Shown piece by piece: positions 1 through 5,942 of a DNA stretch of 10,887 bases (its first letter is position 1; every line of letters begins with the position of its first letter). The stretch spans positions 1 to 10,887 of the forward strand of contig DAIDIM010000118.1 in the NCBI GenBank assembly GCA_027459365.1. The letters are read 5' to 3'. Both the position numbers and the translations under genes were made by a program. This stretch comes from Chlamydiota bacterium. Lineage in GTDB: Bacteria > Chlamydiota > Chlamydiia > Chlamydiales > SM23-39. The notes below the pieces were generated by a model. The model had not been told where the DNA came from. It searched no databases and saw only the letters and a program-made list of their open reading frames with translations.

Positions 1-122
1 CTTATCGCGGCAGTCCCGCTATCCCCATCCAGGAATACAACAGGCAAGAAGTCTTCATTCGCCGCATTGAAAGCATCAACGAACGTCTAAAAAAGCTCGA
101 AGAAGCCGCTAAATTAAAATAG
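1..122 (+). CDS. lpxD: UDP-3-O-acylglucosamine N-acyltransferase, C-terminal end (partial)
   Basis: This is the last 39 codons of a plus-strand gene whose start lies outside the window; the frame begins at base 3 and ends in TAG at 120-122. The readable tail has Y-R-G-S-P-A-I-P, then an E-Y-x-R element, a basic stretch and a final amphipathic helix with R-L-K-K-L-E. This matches the end of LpxD, where the left-handed beta helix of hexapeptide repeats closes with a G-x-P-x-x-P turn and is followed by a C-terminal helix containing R-L-K-x-L-E; E. coli LpxD ends in a very similar way. LpxD transfers a second 3-hydroxyacyl chain from acyl-ACP to UDP-3-O-acylglucosamine in lipid A synthesis, in the cytoplasm. 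Only the tail is visible, so another hexapeptide-repeat acyltransferase is possible. No clear terminator follows the stop codon. Confidence 0.7.
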   Translation, partial: YRGSPAIPIQEYNRQEVFIRRIESINERLKKLEEAAKLK

Positions 123-148
123 TAATTTAAAATTATAACTATATCTAA

Positions 149-177
149 GTGACAAATTTCTTTTTATACAGTATCAT
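149..177 (+). promoter_or_regulatory. candidate promoter for the small ORF at 275
   Basis: GTGACA (149-154) and TATCAT (172-177) are separated by exactly 17 bases, and each matches the sigma-70 consensus hexamers (TTGACA, TATAAT) at five of six positions. Transcription would start near 184 and leave a leader of about 90 bases before the ATG at 275. In DNA this AT-rich such matches arise by chance, so this is only a candidate. Confidence 0.35.
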
Positions 178-274
178 ACAATTATTACACTATTATTTTT
201 AGTTAGTAATATAATTTAATTTATTTAGCGTGTTATTATTGTATTTTAGTGAAAAAACTAAAAAAGGAGTTTCT

Positions 275-352
275 ATGATTTCACAGACCTCAAATTTTAT
301 TATAAGTCACTCTCGTGAGCTGGAAAAACATGAATTTTCCTCCCAATTGTAA
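275..352 (+). CDS. small ORF of 25 codons, unknown function
   Basis: ATG at 275 follows a strong Shine-Dalgarno sequence (AAAAAAGGAG, 260-269) with a 5-base spacer, which is the main reason to list it. The predicted peptide begins M-I-S-Q-T-S-N-F and has 25 residues, mostly polar, with no membrane segment and no recognisable domain; it ends in TAA at 350-352. A second small ORF with the same kind of leader starts 84 bases downstream. It could be a short secreted or regulatory peptide, the surviving N-terminus of a decayed gene, or a chance ORF. Confidence 0.3.
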   Translation: MISQTSNFIISHSRELEKHEFSSQL

Positions 353-380
353 TAATTATTTATAAATATAATATATCGTT

Positions 381-416
381 TTAGTTAATTAGTTAATCTA
401 TTATAGTATTAGTTAA
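381..416 (+). repeat. three copies of TTAGTTAA upstream of the second small ORF
   Basis: The 8-mer TTAGTTAA occurs at 381-388 and 389-396, directly abutting, and again at 409-416, all in the same orientation. A one-base variant, TTAGTTAG, lies at 199-206 upstream of the first small ORF. The cluster sits where promoter elements for the ORF at 437 would be expected (a TATAGT lies at 402-407), so it could be an operator. Low-complexity AT sequence could also produce it by chance. Confidence 0.35.
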
Positions 417-436
417 ACAAAAAAAAGGACCATTTC

Positions 437-637
437 ATGGTATTACCAATCCCACCCCTTCTTTATTTACCTGATTCTGTTCTAAATTCTTCTGTCGAGA
501 CGGCAGCTCCTACTAATTCGCTAGTATCAAGCGAAATGGGTACGCCAATTATTTCTAGAAGCTTATCGGGAATTTTGTCGAGGACAAATTCACAAGATTT
601 ATCAGGTCTTTCAAATAGCGAAAGACCGCGGGGCTAA
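437..637 (+). CDS. small Ser/Pro-rich protein, unknown function
   Basis: This 66-codon ORF starts at an ATG preceded by AAAAAAAAGGA (ending at 429) with a 7-base spacer. The product is rich in serine (14 of 66 residues), with 7 prolines and 4 threonines; it has no transmembrane helix and looks mostly disordered. I recognise no family. Ser-rich disordered N-termini are common in chlamydial type III secretion substrates, so the ORF may be a small effector or the N-terminal remnant of one; that is inference from composition only. The last codons overlap a perfect 8-bp inverted repeat (605-627), and the stop lies 3 bases from the end of the convergent dioxygenase gene. Confidence 0.4.
   Translation: MVLPIPPLLYLPDSVLNSSVETAAPTNSLVSSEMGTPIISRSLSGILSRTNSQDLSGLSNSERPRG
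605..627. terminator. 8-bp hairpin at the convergent gene ends, possible terminator
   Basis: GGTCTTTC (605-612) and GAAAGACC (620-627) form a perfect 8-bp stem with a 7-base loop, between the end of the small plus-strand ORF and the end of the minus-strand dioxygenase gene. No uninterrupted T run follows directly on either strand; on the plus strand an A/T-rich stretch begins about 9 bases later. It could act as a weak bidirectional terminator or an RNA-stabilising hairpin. Position and stem perfection support it, but the missing U tract argues against a classical intrinsic terminator. Confidence 0.4.
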
Positions 638-640
638 AAT

Positions 641-1531
641 TTATTTATTTCTTGCCTTCGTGGGCGTACCAAAATGAAACATCGGATTCTCTGGATCATT
701 CCGTTTGGATCTATAATAGGCAGTTTTATATTCTCCATCTCTTAAGCGATTATGAGTGAAGAACATAGCACGTCTTGGGGAATGACTTTGATTTGTTTCA
801 GAATAATGTGGAACATAGGAATTGAAAAACACGACATCACCAGGCTTTGCTAAAATAGGGAGCCAAATGATTTGATCGCATATTTCTTTCTGAATTGTTC
901 CGTGAGAGGGTCCTCCGACCACATATGGTAAGACATATGCCCCTTGTTGTATGACATTTTTCTCTATACTTTCTATATCTTTCCAATGATGGGCAATTTG
1001 TAAACAACCATTTTCAATCGTTGCTTCATCGATACAAACCATTGCTGTGATATGTTCTTTCGGACCAAAGAACTCAAAAGCTGGGAAATCTTGATGCGGA
1101 GGGAAAGCGCCTCCACCTGGCCATTTGAAATTGATTTTGTCTTTAAAGAGCACATATGGCTCTCCGAAGAGATAGCTAAGATACGATGTAAGGGTTCCAT
1201 AAACAAAACTATGGAGTTCTGGATAACAGGTGAGAAGATCTTCTGCTCTACATACTTTTTGAGGATCTTTTGCTTCGGGTACGACGATCAAGGATCCAGG
1301 AATTGTTTGTTGTAAAGTGTTAAGAGAAATTTCTGTTGCTCGAGACATTGATAGAAGTGCGTTTGAGCTCTCGGCGATCTTGTCTGACCAAGCGCGAAGT
1401 AACATCACCTGTTCTGGAGAATAAAACCCTTTAATCCAAAGATATCCCAGTTCTTCAAACTGTCCTCTTTGTTCTTCCCAATAGTTAAATTCGGATGTAG
1501 TAAGAGAACATGCTAACAAAAATAAAAACAT
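641..1531 (-). CDS. PhyH-family Fe(II)/2-oxoglutarate dioxygenase
   Basis: This 296-residue protein has the phytanoyl-CoA dioxygenase (PhyH) family pattern. The metal-binding triad is visible as H146-x-D148 (P-P-H-Q-D-F) and distal H242 (V-P-H-Y-S), with R253/R254 placed to bind the 2-oxoglutarate carboxylate and a K-P-G-D-V-V-F-F strand at 229-236 just before the distal His. Such enzymes couple oxidative decarboxylation of 2-oxoglutarate to hydroxylation of a small substrate; members act on fatty acyl-CoAs, phosphonates and many metabolites, so the substrate cannot be read here. The start is fixed by an in-frame stop 13 bases upstream and an AAGAGG ribosome binding site. The N-terminus is oddly hydrophobic, with L-L-A-C at 5-8 resembling a weak lipobox but no basic residues. 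The gene lies 46 bases after the cytidylyltransferase-like gene, probably in one operon with it and trpS. Confidence 0.85.
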   Translation of the reverse strand: MFLFLLACSLTTSEFNYWEEQRGQFEELGYLWIKGFYSPEQVMLLRAWSDKIAESSNALLSMSRATEISLNTLQQTIPGSLIVVPEAKDPQKVCRAEDLLTCYPELHSFVYGTLTSYLSYLFGEPYVLFKDKINFKWPGGGAFPPHQDFPAFEFFGPKEHITAMVCIDEATIENGCLQIAHHWKDIESIEKNVIQQGAYVLPYVVGGPSHGTIQKEICDQIIWLPILAKPGDVVFFNSYVPHYSETNQSHSPRRAMFFTHNRLRDGEYKTAYYRSKRNDPENPMFHFGTPTKARNK

Positions 1532-1577
1532 TCGACCTCTTGTTTAAATTCGACGAACCTTTAGTTAGGCAATAGGT

Positions 1578-2054
1578 CTAAAATTCCCCTTGCTCATGAC
1601 GAATGACAATCCGTTTGATAATTTCCGTTGTTGAAATTCCTGGCGTATAGGGTACTGTACGGAAAATGCCTAATTTGAGCGCAACTCCATACTGGTCTTC
1701 TAAAAGAGCTTTATTGAAATCATCTCCATGTACAACATATTGAATGCCAAGTTCCTGGACCATTTCCTCTGTGAGTCTAAGTGGCGGTGCAATGACCACT
1801 TCATCCACATATTTGCATGCCGAGATTACCTTTACACGATCTTCTAAACTGAGAATAGGTGTTCGTTTATATCCTTCAACGACATCATCGGCTAAAACTC
1901 CAACAATTAAATAATTTCCAAAGCTTTTTGCCTTTTTAAAAAATTCTACATGACCTGCATGAAACAAATCACCAACAATGTCTACATAAACACAAACCCG
2001 TTCTTGTCCATAACAAGTAACGAAAGCAAATAACATGATAATCATTCTAAACAT
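1578..2054 (-). CDS. cytidylyltransferase-like protein (ethanolamine/choline-phosphate type)
   Basis: This 158-residue protein is a nucleotidyltransferase of the CTP-transferase-like fold. It shows the H-x-G-H nucleotide-binding motif (H32-A-G-H35, within G-D-L-F-H-A-G-H), the central L-I-V-G-V strand at 49-53, V-H-G-D-D at 108-112 and the C-terminal G-I-S-T-T at 139-143. The motif set resembles ethanolamine-phosphate cytidylyltransferases more than NAD or CoA adenylyltransferases, so it probably joins CTP to a phosphorylated alcohol or phosphonate, releasing pyrophosphate. Its start overlaps the end of trpS by 8 bases, with GGGA 7 bases upstream of the ATG, suggesting translational coupling. 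Unusually, the conserved core is preceded by about 18 residues with a hydrophobic run (I5 to C14), and no start codon lies closer to the core than Met7. Glycerol-3-phosphate cytidylyltransferase or an ADP-forming relative is an alternative. Confidence 0.8.
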   Translation of the reverse strand: MFRMIIMLFAFVTCYGQERVCVYVDIVGDLFHAGHVEFFKKAKSFGNYLIVGVLADDVVEGYKRTPILSLEDRVKVISACKYVDEVVIAPPLRLTEEMVQELGIQYVVHGDDFNKALLEDQYGVALKLGIFRTVPYTPGISTTEIIKRIVIRHEQGEF

Positions 2055-3051
2055 AATCTATTCCCATTGATTGACGAACTTCCTTGAGGGTTTGATGCGC
2101 AATGACGTTCACTTGATCTGTTCCTCGAAATAAAAGATCCATTACATATTTTGGATCTTTTGCAAGCTCTTCTCTTTTTTTTCGGATCGGCTCAAGGAAT
2201 GCAAGTAACACCTCAAGAAGATATTTCTTAACGACTGAGTCCCCAAGACCGCCACGCCGATAGTGATTTTTTAAATCTTCTACTTTTTCTTTATCTGACG
2301 CAAATGCATCGAGATACGTGAACACAGGATTGCCTTCCACTTTTCCAGGATCTTCTACGCGGAGGTGATTTGGGTCTGTGTACATCCCTTTGACTTTTTT
2401 CGTAATTTCATCTGGAATGTCAGCAAGAAAGATCGCATTCCCAAGACTTTTGCCCATTTTTGCAAGTCCATCAGTTCCCGGTAATCGAGCCATAGGAGAT
2501 AAAAGGGCCTTTGGTTCGATTAAGCATTCAGTTTTATATAAGCGATTGAACTTACGAACTAATTCAACAGTCTGTTCGATCATTGGAAGCTGATCATCTC
2601 CAACGGGGACAACATCGGCTTTAACAATGGTGATATCTGCTGCCTGAGATACGGGATAAATCATAAAACCTGCAGGGACTTCCTCTCCGTACCCTTTTTG
2701 TTGAATCTCTGCTTTCACCGTTGGATTATGCTTCAATCGATTCCAGGTAACAAGATTGAGAAAATAGATGGTCAATTCAGCAATTGGCGGGATTAATGAT
2801 TGAATAAAAAAAGTGGTCTTTTGCGGATCGATTCCCACTGCAAGGTAATCTAAAGCAACTTGCAAAATGTTTTCACGCACTCTTTGAGGATCATGAGCAT
2901 AATCGGTCAATGCCTGCGCATCTGCTATCATGACATATTGTTTATGATCCTCCTGAAGCCTAATGCGCGTAGCTAAAGATCCGACATAATGGCCAAGATG
3001 GAGCTTTCCTGTCGGTCGATCCCCTGTCAGTGCGATCTTTTTTTTAATCAT
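2047..3051 (-). CDS. trpS: tryptophanyl-tRNA synthetase
   Basis: This class I aminoacyl-tRNA synthetase charges tRNA-Trp with tryptophan in the cytoplasm. Starting from the ATG at 3051 the protein has 334 residues, the usual bacterial TrpS length. Visible motifs are G-D-R-P-T-G-K-L-H-L-G-H-Y (HIGH-type, His18 and His21), the Trp-binding segment with V-S-Q-A-A-D (Asp139), P-V-G-D-D-Q, and K198-M-G-K-S in place of the usual KMSKS. An in-frame TTG two codons upstream (3057) is possible but gives no better ribosome binding site; neither start has a clear Shine-Dalgarno sequence. The gene is divergent from pknD across a gap of about 80 bases, and its stop overlaps the start of the cytidylyltransferase-like gene. 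No tRNA-like leader or Trp-rich leader peptide is visible upstream. Confidence 0.97.
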   Translation of the reverse strand: MIKKKIALTGDRPTGKLHLGHYVGSLATRIRLQEDHKQYVMIADAQALTDYAHDPQRVRENILQVALDYLAVGIDPQKTTFFIQSLIPPIAELTIYFLNLVTWNRLKHNPTVKAEIQQKGYGEEVPAGFMIYPVSQAADITIVKADVVPVGDDQLPMIEQTVELVRKFNRLYKTECLIEPKALLSPMARLPGTDGLAKMGKSLGNAIFLADIPDEITKKVKGMYTDPNHLRVEDPGKVEGNPVFTYLDAFASDKEKVEDLKNHYRRGGLGDSVVKKYLLEVLLAFLEPIRKKREELAKDPKYVMDLLFRGTDQVNVIAHQTLKEVRQSMGIDYV

Positions 3052-3114
3052 ACTCAAAAAAATATAGGGAAAGTCTATTTTTTTCGCGATGTAAAAAAAT
3101 ACACCCTAGAAAAA

Positions 3115-3138
3115 ATGAGTTATGTTAAAAATAAATGA
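3115..3138 (+). promoter_or_regulatory. possible 7-codon upstream ORF overlapping the pknD start
   Basis: An ATG at 3115 opens a seven-codon reading frame (M-S-Y-V-K-N-K) whose TGA stop at 3136-3138 overlaps the pknD ATG in an ATGA arrangement. pknD has no recognisable Shine-Dalgarno sequence, so reinitiation from this mini-ORF could matter for its translation. The mini-ORF also lacks a ribosome binding site, so it may be chance. Confidence 0.2.
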
Positions 3139-5837
3139 CAATGAAGAAAGATTCTGTTCCAAAATCAATCGGTCCTTATACCATTCTACGTCTCATTGGG
3201 CGTGGTGGCATGGGTGAGGTCTATTTGGCTAAAGACCCCGTTTGCGATCGAGAAGTGGCCCTCAAACGGATTAAACCTGAGCTGCAAGAAAAAAAAGTGA
3301 TTCAGGAACGTTTCTTACGCGAAGCGAAAGTCACTTCTCAATTAACGCATCCTTCGATTATTCCCATTTTAAATATCCATTCAACACTTCCTGATATTTA
3401 CTACACAATGCCTTTTGCCGAAGGAGAAACATTGCGAAAGATCCTCTCGATTACTCGAGAACAGGACAGGCTTGGGAAACCGTTACATCCCATTGGCAAA
3501 TCCATTCCTGCTTTAACGAGGATTTTTTTGCAGATTTGTCAGGCGATTGCTCATACTCATGCAAAGGGGATTCTCCATCGCGATTTAAAACCAGAAAATA
3601 TCATTGTCGGCAAATATGGCGAGGTGATGATTCTTGATTGGGGACTTGCAAACTTCGTAGATCAAATTAGTAAAGAAATCGTTCCCAAAATAAAAAAAAA
3701 TAACGCAAAAGATTTGGTGACCCGGCCCGGGAAGGTAGCAGGGACTTTAGCCTATATGGCGCCCGAGCTCATCACAGGAAAACATGCATCTGTACAAACA
3801 GATATTTATGCTCTCGGTGTTATTCTCTATCAGATGCTCACATTGCAACTCCCTTTCCACAGAAAAACAATCGCCTCTTTCCGAAAACAAATGAATAAGG
3901 AAGAGCTCGTTCCTCCCATAGAAATGGCTCCACATCGAGAAATCCCCCATCAATTAGCAGCAGTTGCAACCAAATGTCTAAATCCGACAATTGCCCATCG
4001 TTATAAAAACTTAGAAGAACTCATCGCAGATATTAAGCGCTATGTCGATGGAAAGCCAGAATGGGTCTTGATGGCAACTCTTGATCTTCAAAATAGCGAA
4101 GATTGGTTGTTAGAGGAGAATATTCTTTTAGCAAAACATATTGCGATTACAAAAAATCTAGCGAGTACCGCATGGGCAGCCTTAAAAATTTCTCGAAAAA
4201 CCTTTGTCGATAATATTAAAATTGAAGCCGACGTTCGACTTGATGCTGAAAGTCAAGGAGTTGGGTTTCTTTTTAGCGTACCGGAAGCGGATATTCGTCT
4301 TGGACTTGAAGAAGGGTATTGCCTATGGCTTGGATCTGCATCGCATCCCTCTCATCGCTTATTTCGCAATAATGTGCAGGTTCTCGAAGCAAATTCAATT
4401 TATTTAGACCCAAAAAAAAGTCATCATATCCGCATTGAGAAAAATGAGGATCAAATCAGACTCTATATCGATCATCATCTGAAATTGAATTTTGTAAGCT
4501 ATTTACCAATAACAGGCTCTCACGTTGGATTCTTATACAAAGATGGCGCTTTTACTGTAAAAAATCTCAAAATATATAGTGGAAGTCTCAATGCAATGGT
4601 CAATTGCTTAGCAGTGCCCAATAGTTTCTTGAGTCACAGAATGTATGACATTGCTCTTCAAGAATATAGGCGTATTGGCCAATGTTTTCCAGGTCGAATT
4701 GAAGGACGCGAGGCCCTTTTTCGAGCAGGCCTTACAATACTAGAAAAAGGAAAAGCGCTGAACGATCCAACCTTCCTTCCTCTTGCACTTAAAGAATTTG
4801 AGCAACTTTTCAAGACCCCAGGAGCCCCTCTTGAGTATTTAGGTAAATCTCTTGTGTATGAAGCCATGTCTGATGCAGAAGAAGAGGCAAAATGTCTTGA
4901 GCTTGCCTTAAGAAAATTTCCAAAACATCCTCTCACTCCGATGATTCAAGAGCATGTCATCTATCGCATGCATGAAAGTTCATTAAGAACAAGAGAAGCT
5001 GCCTATCGAATCATTCTCCTTGCGATTCGCCACATACCCAATCTCATGCAGATTTCTGATACACAAGAACTGCTCGAAAGTCTCCAAAAAAATTGGGAAA
5101 ATCTCCCTTTTATCGAAGATGATCCAGATAAGCTCACTTTAATTGCGATCAAGCTCTGTTTTTGGCTTAGAAAGATCCCAACTCTAGTAGAAATGGCAAA
5201 AGAGATCCTTAAAAATGAGCCACTCAATCAAACGCTCCTTGGGAATATTCTTTATTGTTTGATTGAACTCGATGCACAAGAAGAAATTCAACCTTTTCCC
5301 CTTGTTGCCTCCATTGATCGCCTCTTTTTCCCTTTAGAACAAGAAATCCCTCCGATCTGGACAAAACGGGAAACTCGTGTTTTCTATTATCTCATTAAAA
5401 AAGGTCTTAAAGAACGCTCATTTAAAGAGCTTGGGATTTGTTTTAAAAAACTTCACAAAGTACAAATGATAAAAGAAGATCGGATCCTCTTTGATTCTTT
5501 TGAGCTCTGGTATTATCTTCTCCAAAAACAGATCAAAAATGCGGAGCAGATTTTCCGAAAATATCCTTCTGCCCTGCTGACGCAAGAAAATTCTCCCCTC
5601 CACTTCCCCTTCGGCACATGGCTCTACCTAGTCAAAGGTCCGAGCTTAGCAAAAGCGCACTTTTCAGCTGTCCTCGACACTCCATTCCCCCCAACCACCG
5701 CCCTTCCCAGTCACTTTATGTCCGATCGTATCAATGAAAAGAAAGACTGGATGAGCCAAGCTTTCTGGTGGGAAAAAAAAGAGCTGCATCGACTGCTCGA
5801 ATTGTTCCACAGCGTCGTCGAAAAACAAAAAACATAA
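3135..5837 (+). CDS. pknD: serine/threonine protein kinase PknD
   Basis: This 900-residue Hanks-type kinase matches the chlamydial PknD family in length (about 930 in C. trachomatis) and domain order. The kinase domain (about 14-305) has the glycine loop G22-R-G-G-M-G-E-V, ATP-anchoring K44, catalytic H148-R-D-L-K-P-E-N, a metal-binding D168-W-G in place of DFG, and M-A-P-E at 208-211. Residues about 345-485 form a beta-rich sandwich resembling lectin/LamG-like domains, and 497-900 is helical with TPR-like spacing, including C-L-A-V-P (491-495) and F-P-G-R (518-521) segments shared with C. trachomatis PknD. I see no transmembrane helix. In C. pneumoniae PknD was reported to phosphorylate the type III secretion protein CdsD; whether this copy does is unknown. 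The start could be Met1 or Met3 (3141); neither has a good ribosome binding site. valS follows after an inserted peptidase gene. Confidence 0.95.
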   Translation: MTMKKDSVPKSIGPYTILRLIGRGGMGEVYLAKDPVCDREVALKRIKPELQEKKVIQERFLREAKVTSQLTHPSIIPILNIHSTLPDIYYTMPFAEGETLRKILSITREQDRLGKPLHPIGKSIPALTRIFLQICQAIAHTHAKGILHRDLKPENIIVGKYGEVMILDWGLANFVDQISKEIVPKIKKNNAKDLVTRPGKVAGTLAYMAPELITGKHASVQTDIYALGVILYQMLTLQLPFHRKTIASFRKQMNKEELVPPIEMAPHREIPHQLAAVATKCLNPTIAHRYKNLEELIADIKRYVDGKPEWVLMATLDLQNSEDWLLEENILLAKHIAITKNLASTAWAALKISRKTFVDNIKIEADVRLDAESQGVGFLFSVPEADIRLGLEEGYCLWLGSASHPSHRLFRNNVQVLEANSIYLDPKKSHHIRIEKNEDQIRLYIDHHLKLNFVSYLPITGSHVGFLYKDGAFTVKNLKIYSGSLNAMVNCLAVPNSFLSHRMYDIALQEYRRIGQCFPGRIEGREALFRAGLTILEKGKALNDPTFLPLALKEFEQLFKTPGAPLEYLGKSLVYEAMSDAEEEAKCLELALRKFPKHPLTPMIQEHVIYRMHESSLRTREAAYRIILLAIRHIPNLMQISDTQELLESLQKNWENLPFIEDDPDKLTLIAIKLCFWLRKIPTLVEMAKEILKNEPLNQTLLGNILYCLIELDAQEEIQPFPLVASIDRLFFPLEQEIPPIWTKRETRVFYYLIKKGLKERSFKELGICFKKLHKVQMIKEDRILFDSFELWYYLLQKQIKNAEQIFRKYPSALLTQENSPLHFPFGTWLYLVKGPSLAKAHFSAVLDTPFPPTTALPSHFMSDRINEKKDWMSQAFWWEKKELHRLLELFHSVVEKQKT

Positions 5838-5888
5838 TCGCCTAACGATACACTTCTCTGCGGCGCCAATGACATAAGTCAAGATTAG

Positions 5889-5917
5889 TTGAAATTCTGA
5901 AGAAAACACTATACAAT
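5889..5917 (+). promoter_or_regulatory. promoter of the S9 peptidase gene
   Basis: TTGAAA (5889-5894) and TACAAT (5912-5917) are separated by exactly 17 bases and match the sigma-70 consensus at five of six positions each; the chlamydial housekeeping factor sigma-66 uses similar elements. A start near 5924 leaves a leader of about 20 bases carrying GAGGA just before the ATG at 5943. The peptidase gene, and valS behind it, can therefore be transcribed without read-through from pknD. Confidence 0.6.
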
Positions 5918-5942
5918 ATTTTCTCAATTCAATGAGGAACTC

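Larger units (their letters stand above)
123..640. other. AT-rich region without a conserved gene
   Basis: This stretch of about 500 bases separates lpxD from the convergent dioxygenase gene and is visibly richer in A and T than the flanking genes, especially at 123-270 and 353-425. It contains no ORF I can assign to a family. It does hold two short plus-strand ORFs (275-352 and 437-637), each 5-8 bases behind a purine-rich Shine-Dalgarno sequence, one plausible sigma-70-like promoter, three copies of TTAGTTAA, and an 8-bp inverted repeat at 605-627. I found no tRNA cloverleaf or CRISPR-like repeat here. It could be a site of small lineage-specific genes, the wreck of a larger gene, or a small-RNA locus. 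Confidence 0.6.

Noticed and set aside
123..640. Hidden tRNA, CRISPR or defence genes in the AT-rich island
   Set aside because: No cloverleaf with a T-loop sequence, no regularly spaced long repeats and no ORF beyond 66 codons were found.
1052..1315. 87-codon plus-strand ORF inside the dioxygenase gene
   Set aside because: It is antisense to a gene with intact catalytic motifs, has no ribosome binding site and resembles no family.
3052..3057. TTG start for trpS two codons upstream of the ATG
   Set aside because: The ATG at 3051 gives the usual 334 residues; the TTG has no better ribosome binding site.
5838..5888. Possible terminator after pknD (TGAC-ATAA-GTCA and GGCGCC)
   Set aside because: The stems are only 4 bp or a bare 6-bp palindrome with no T run, too weak to call.
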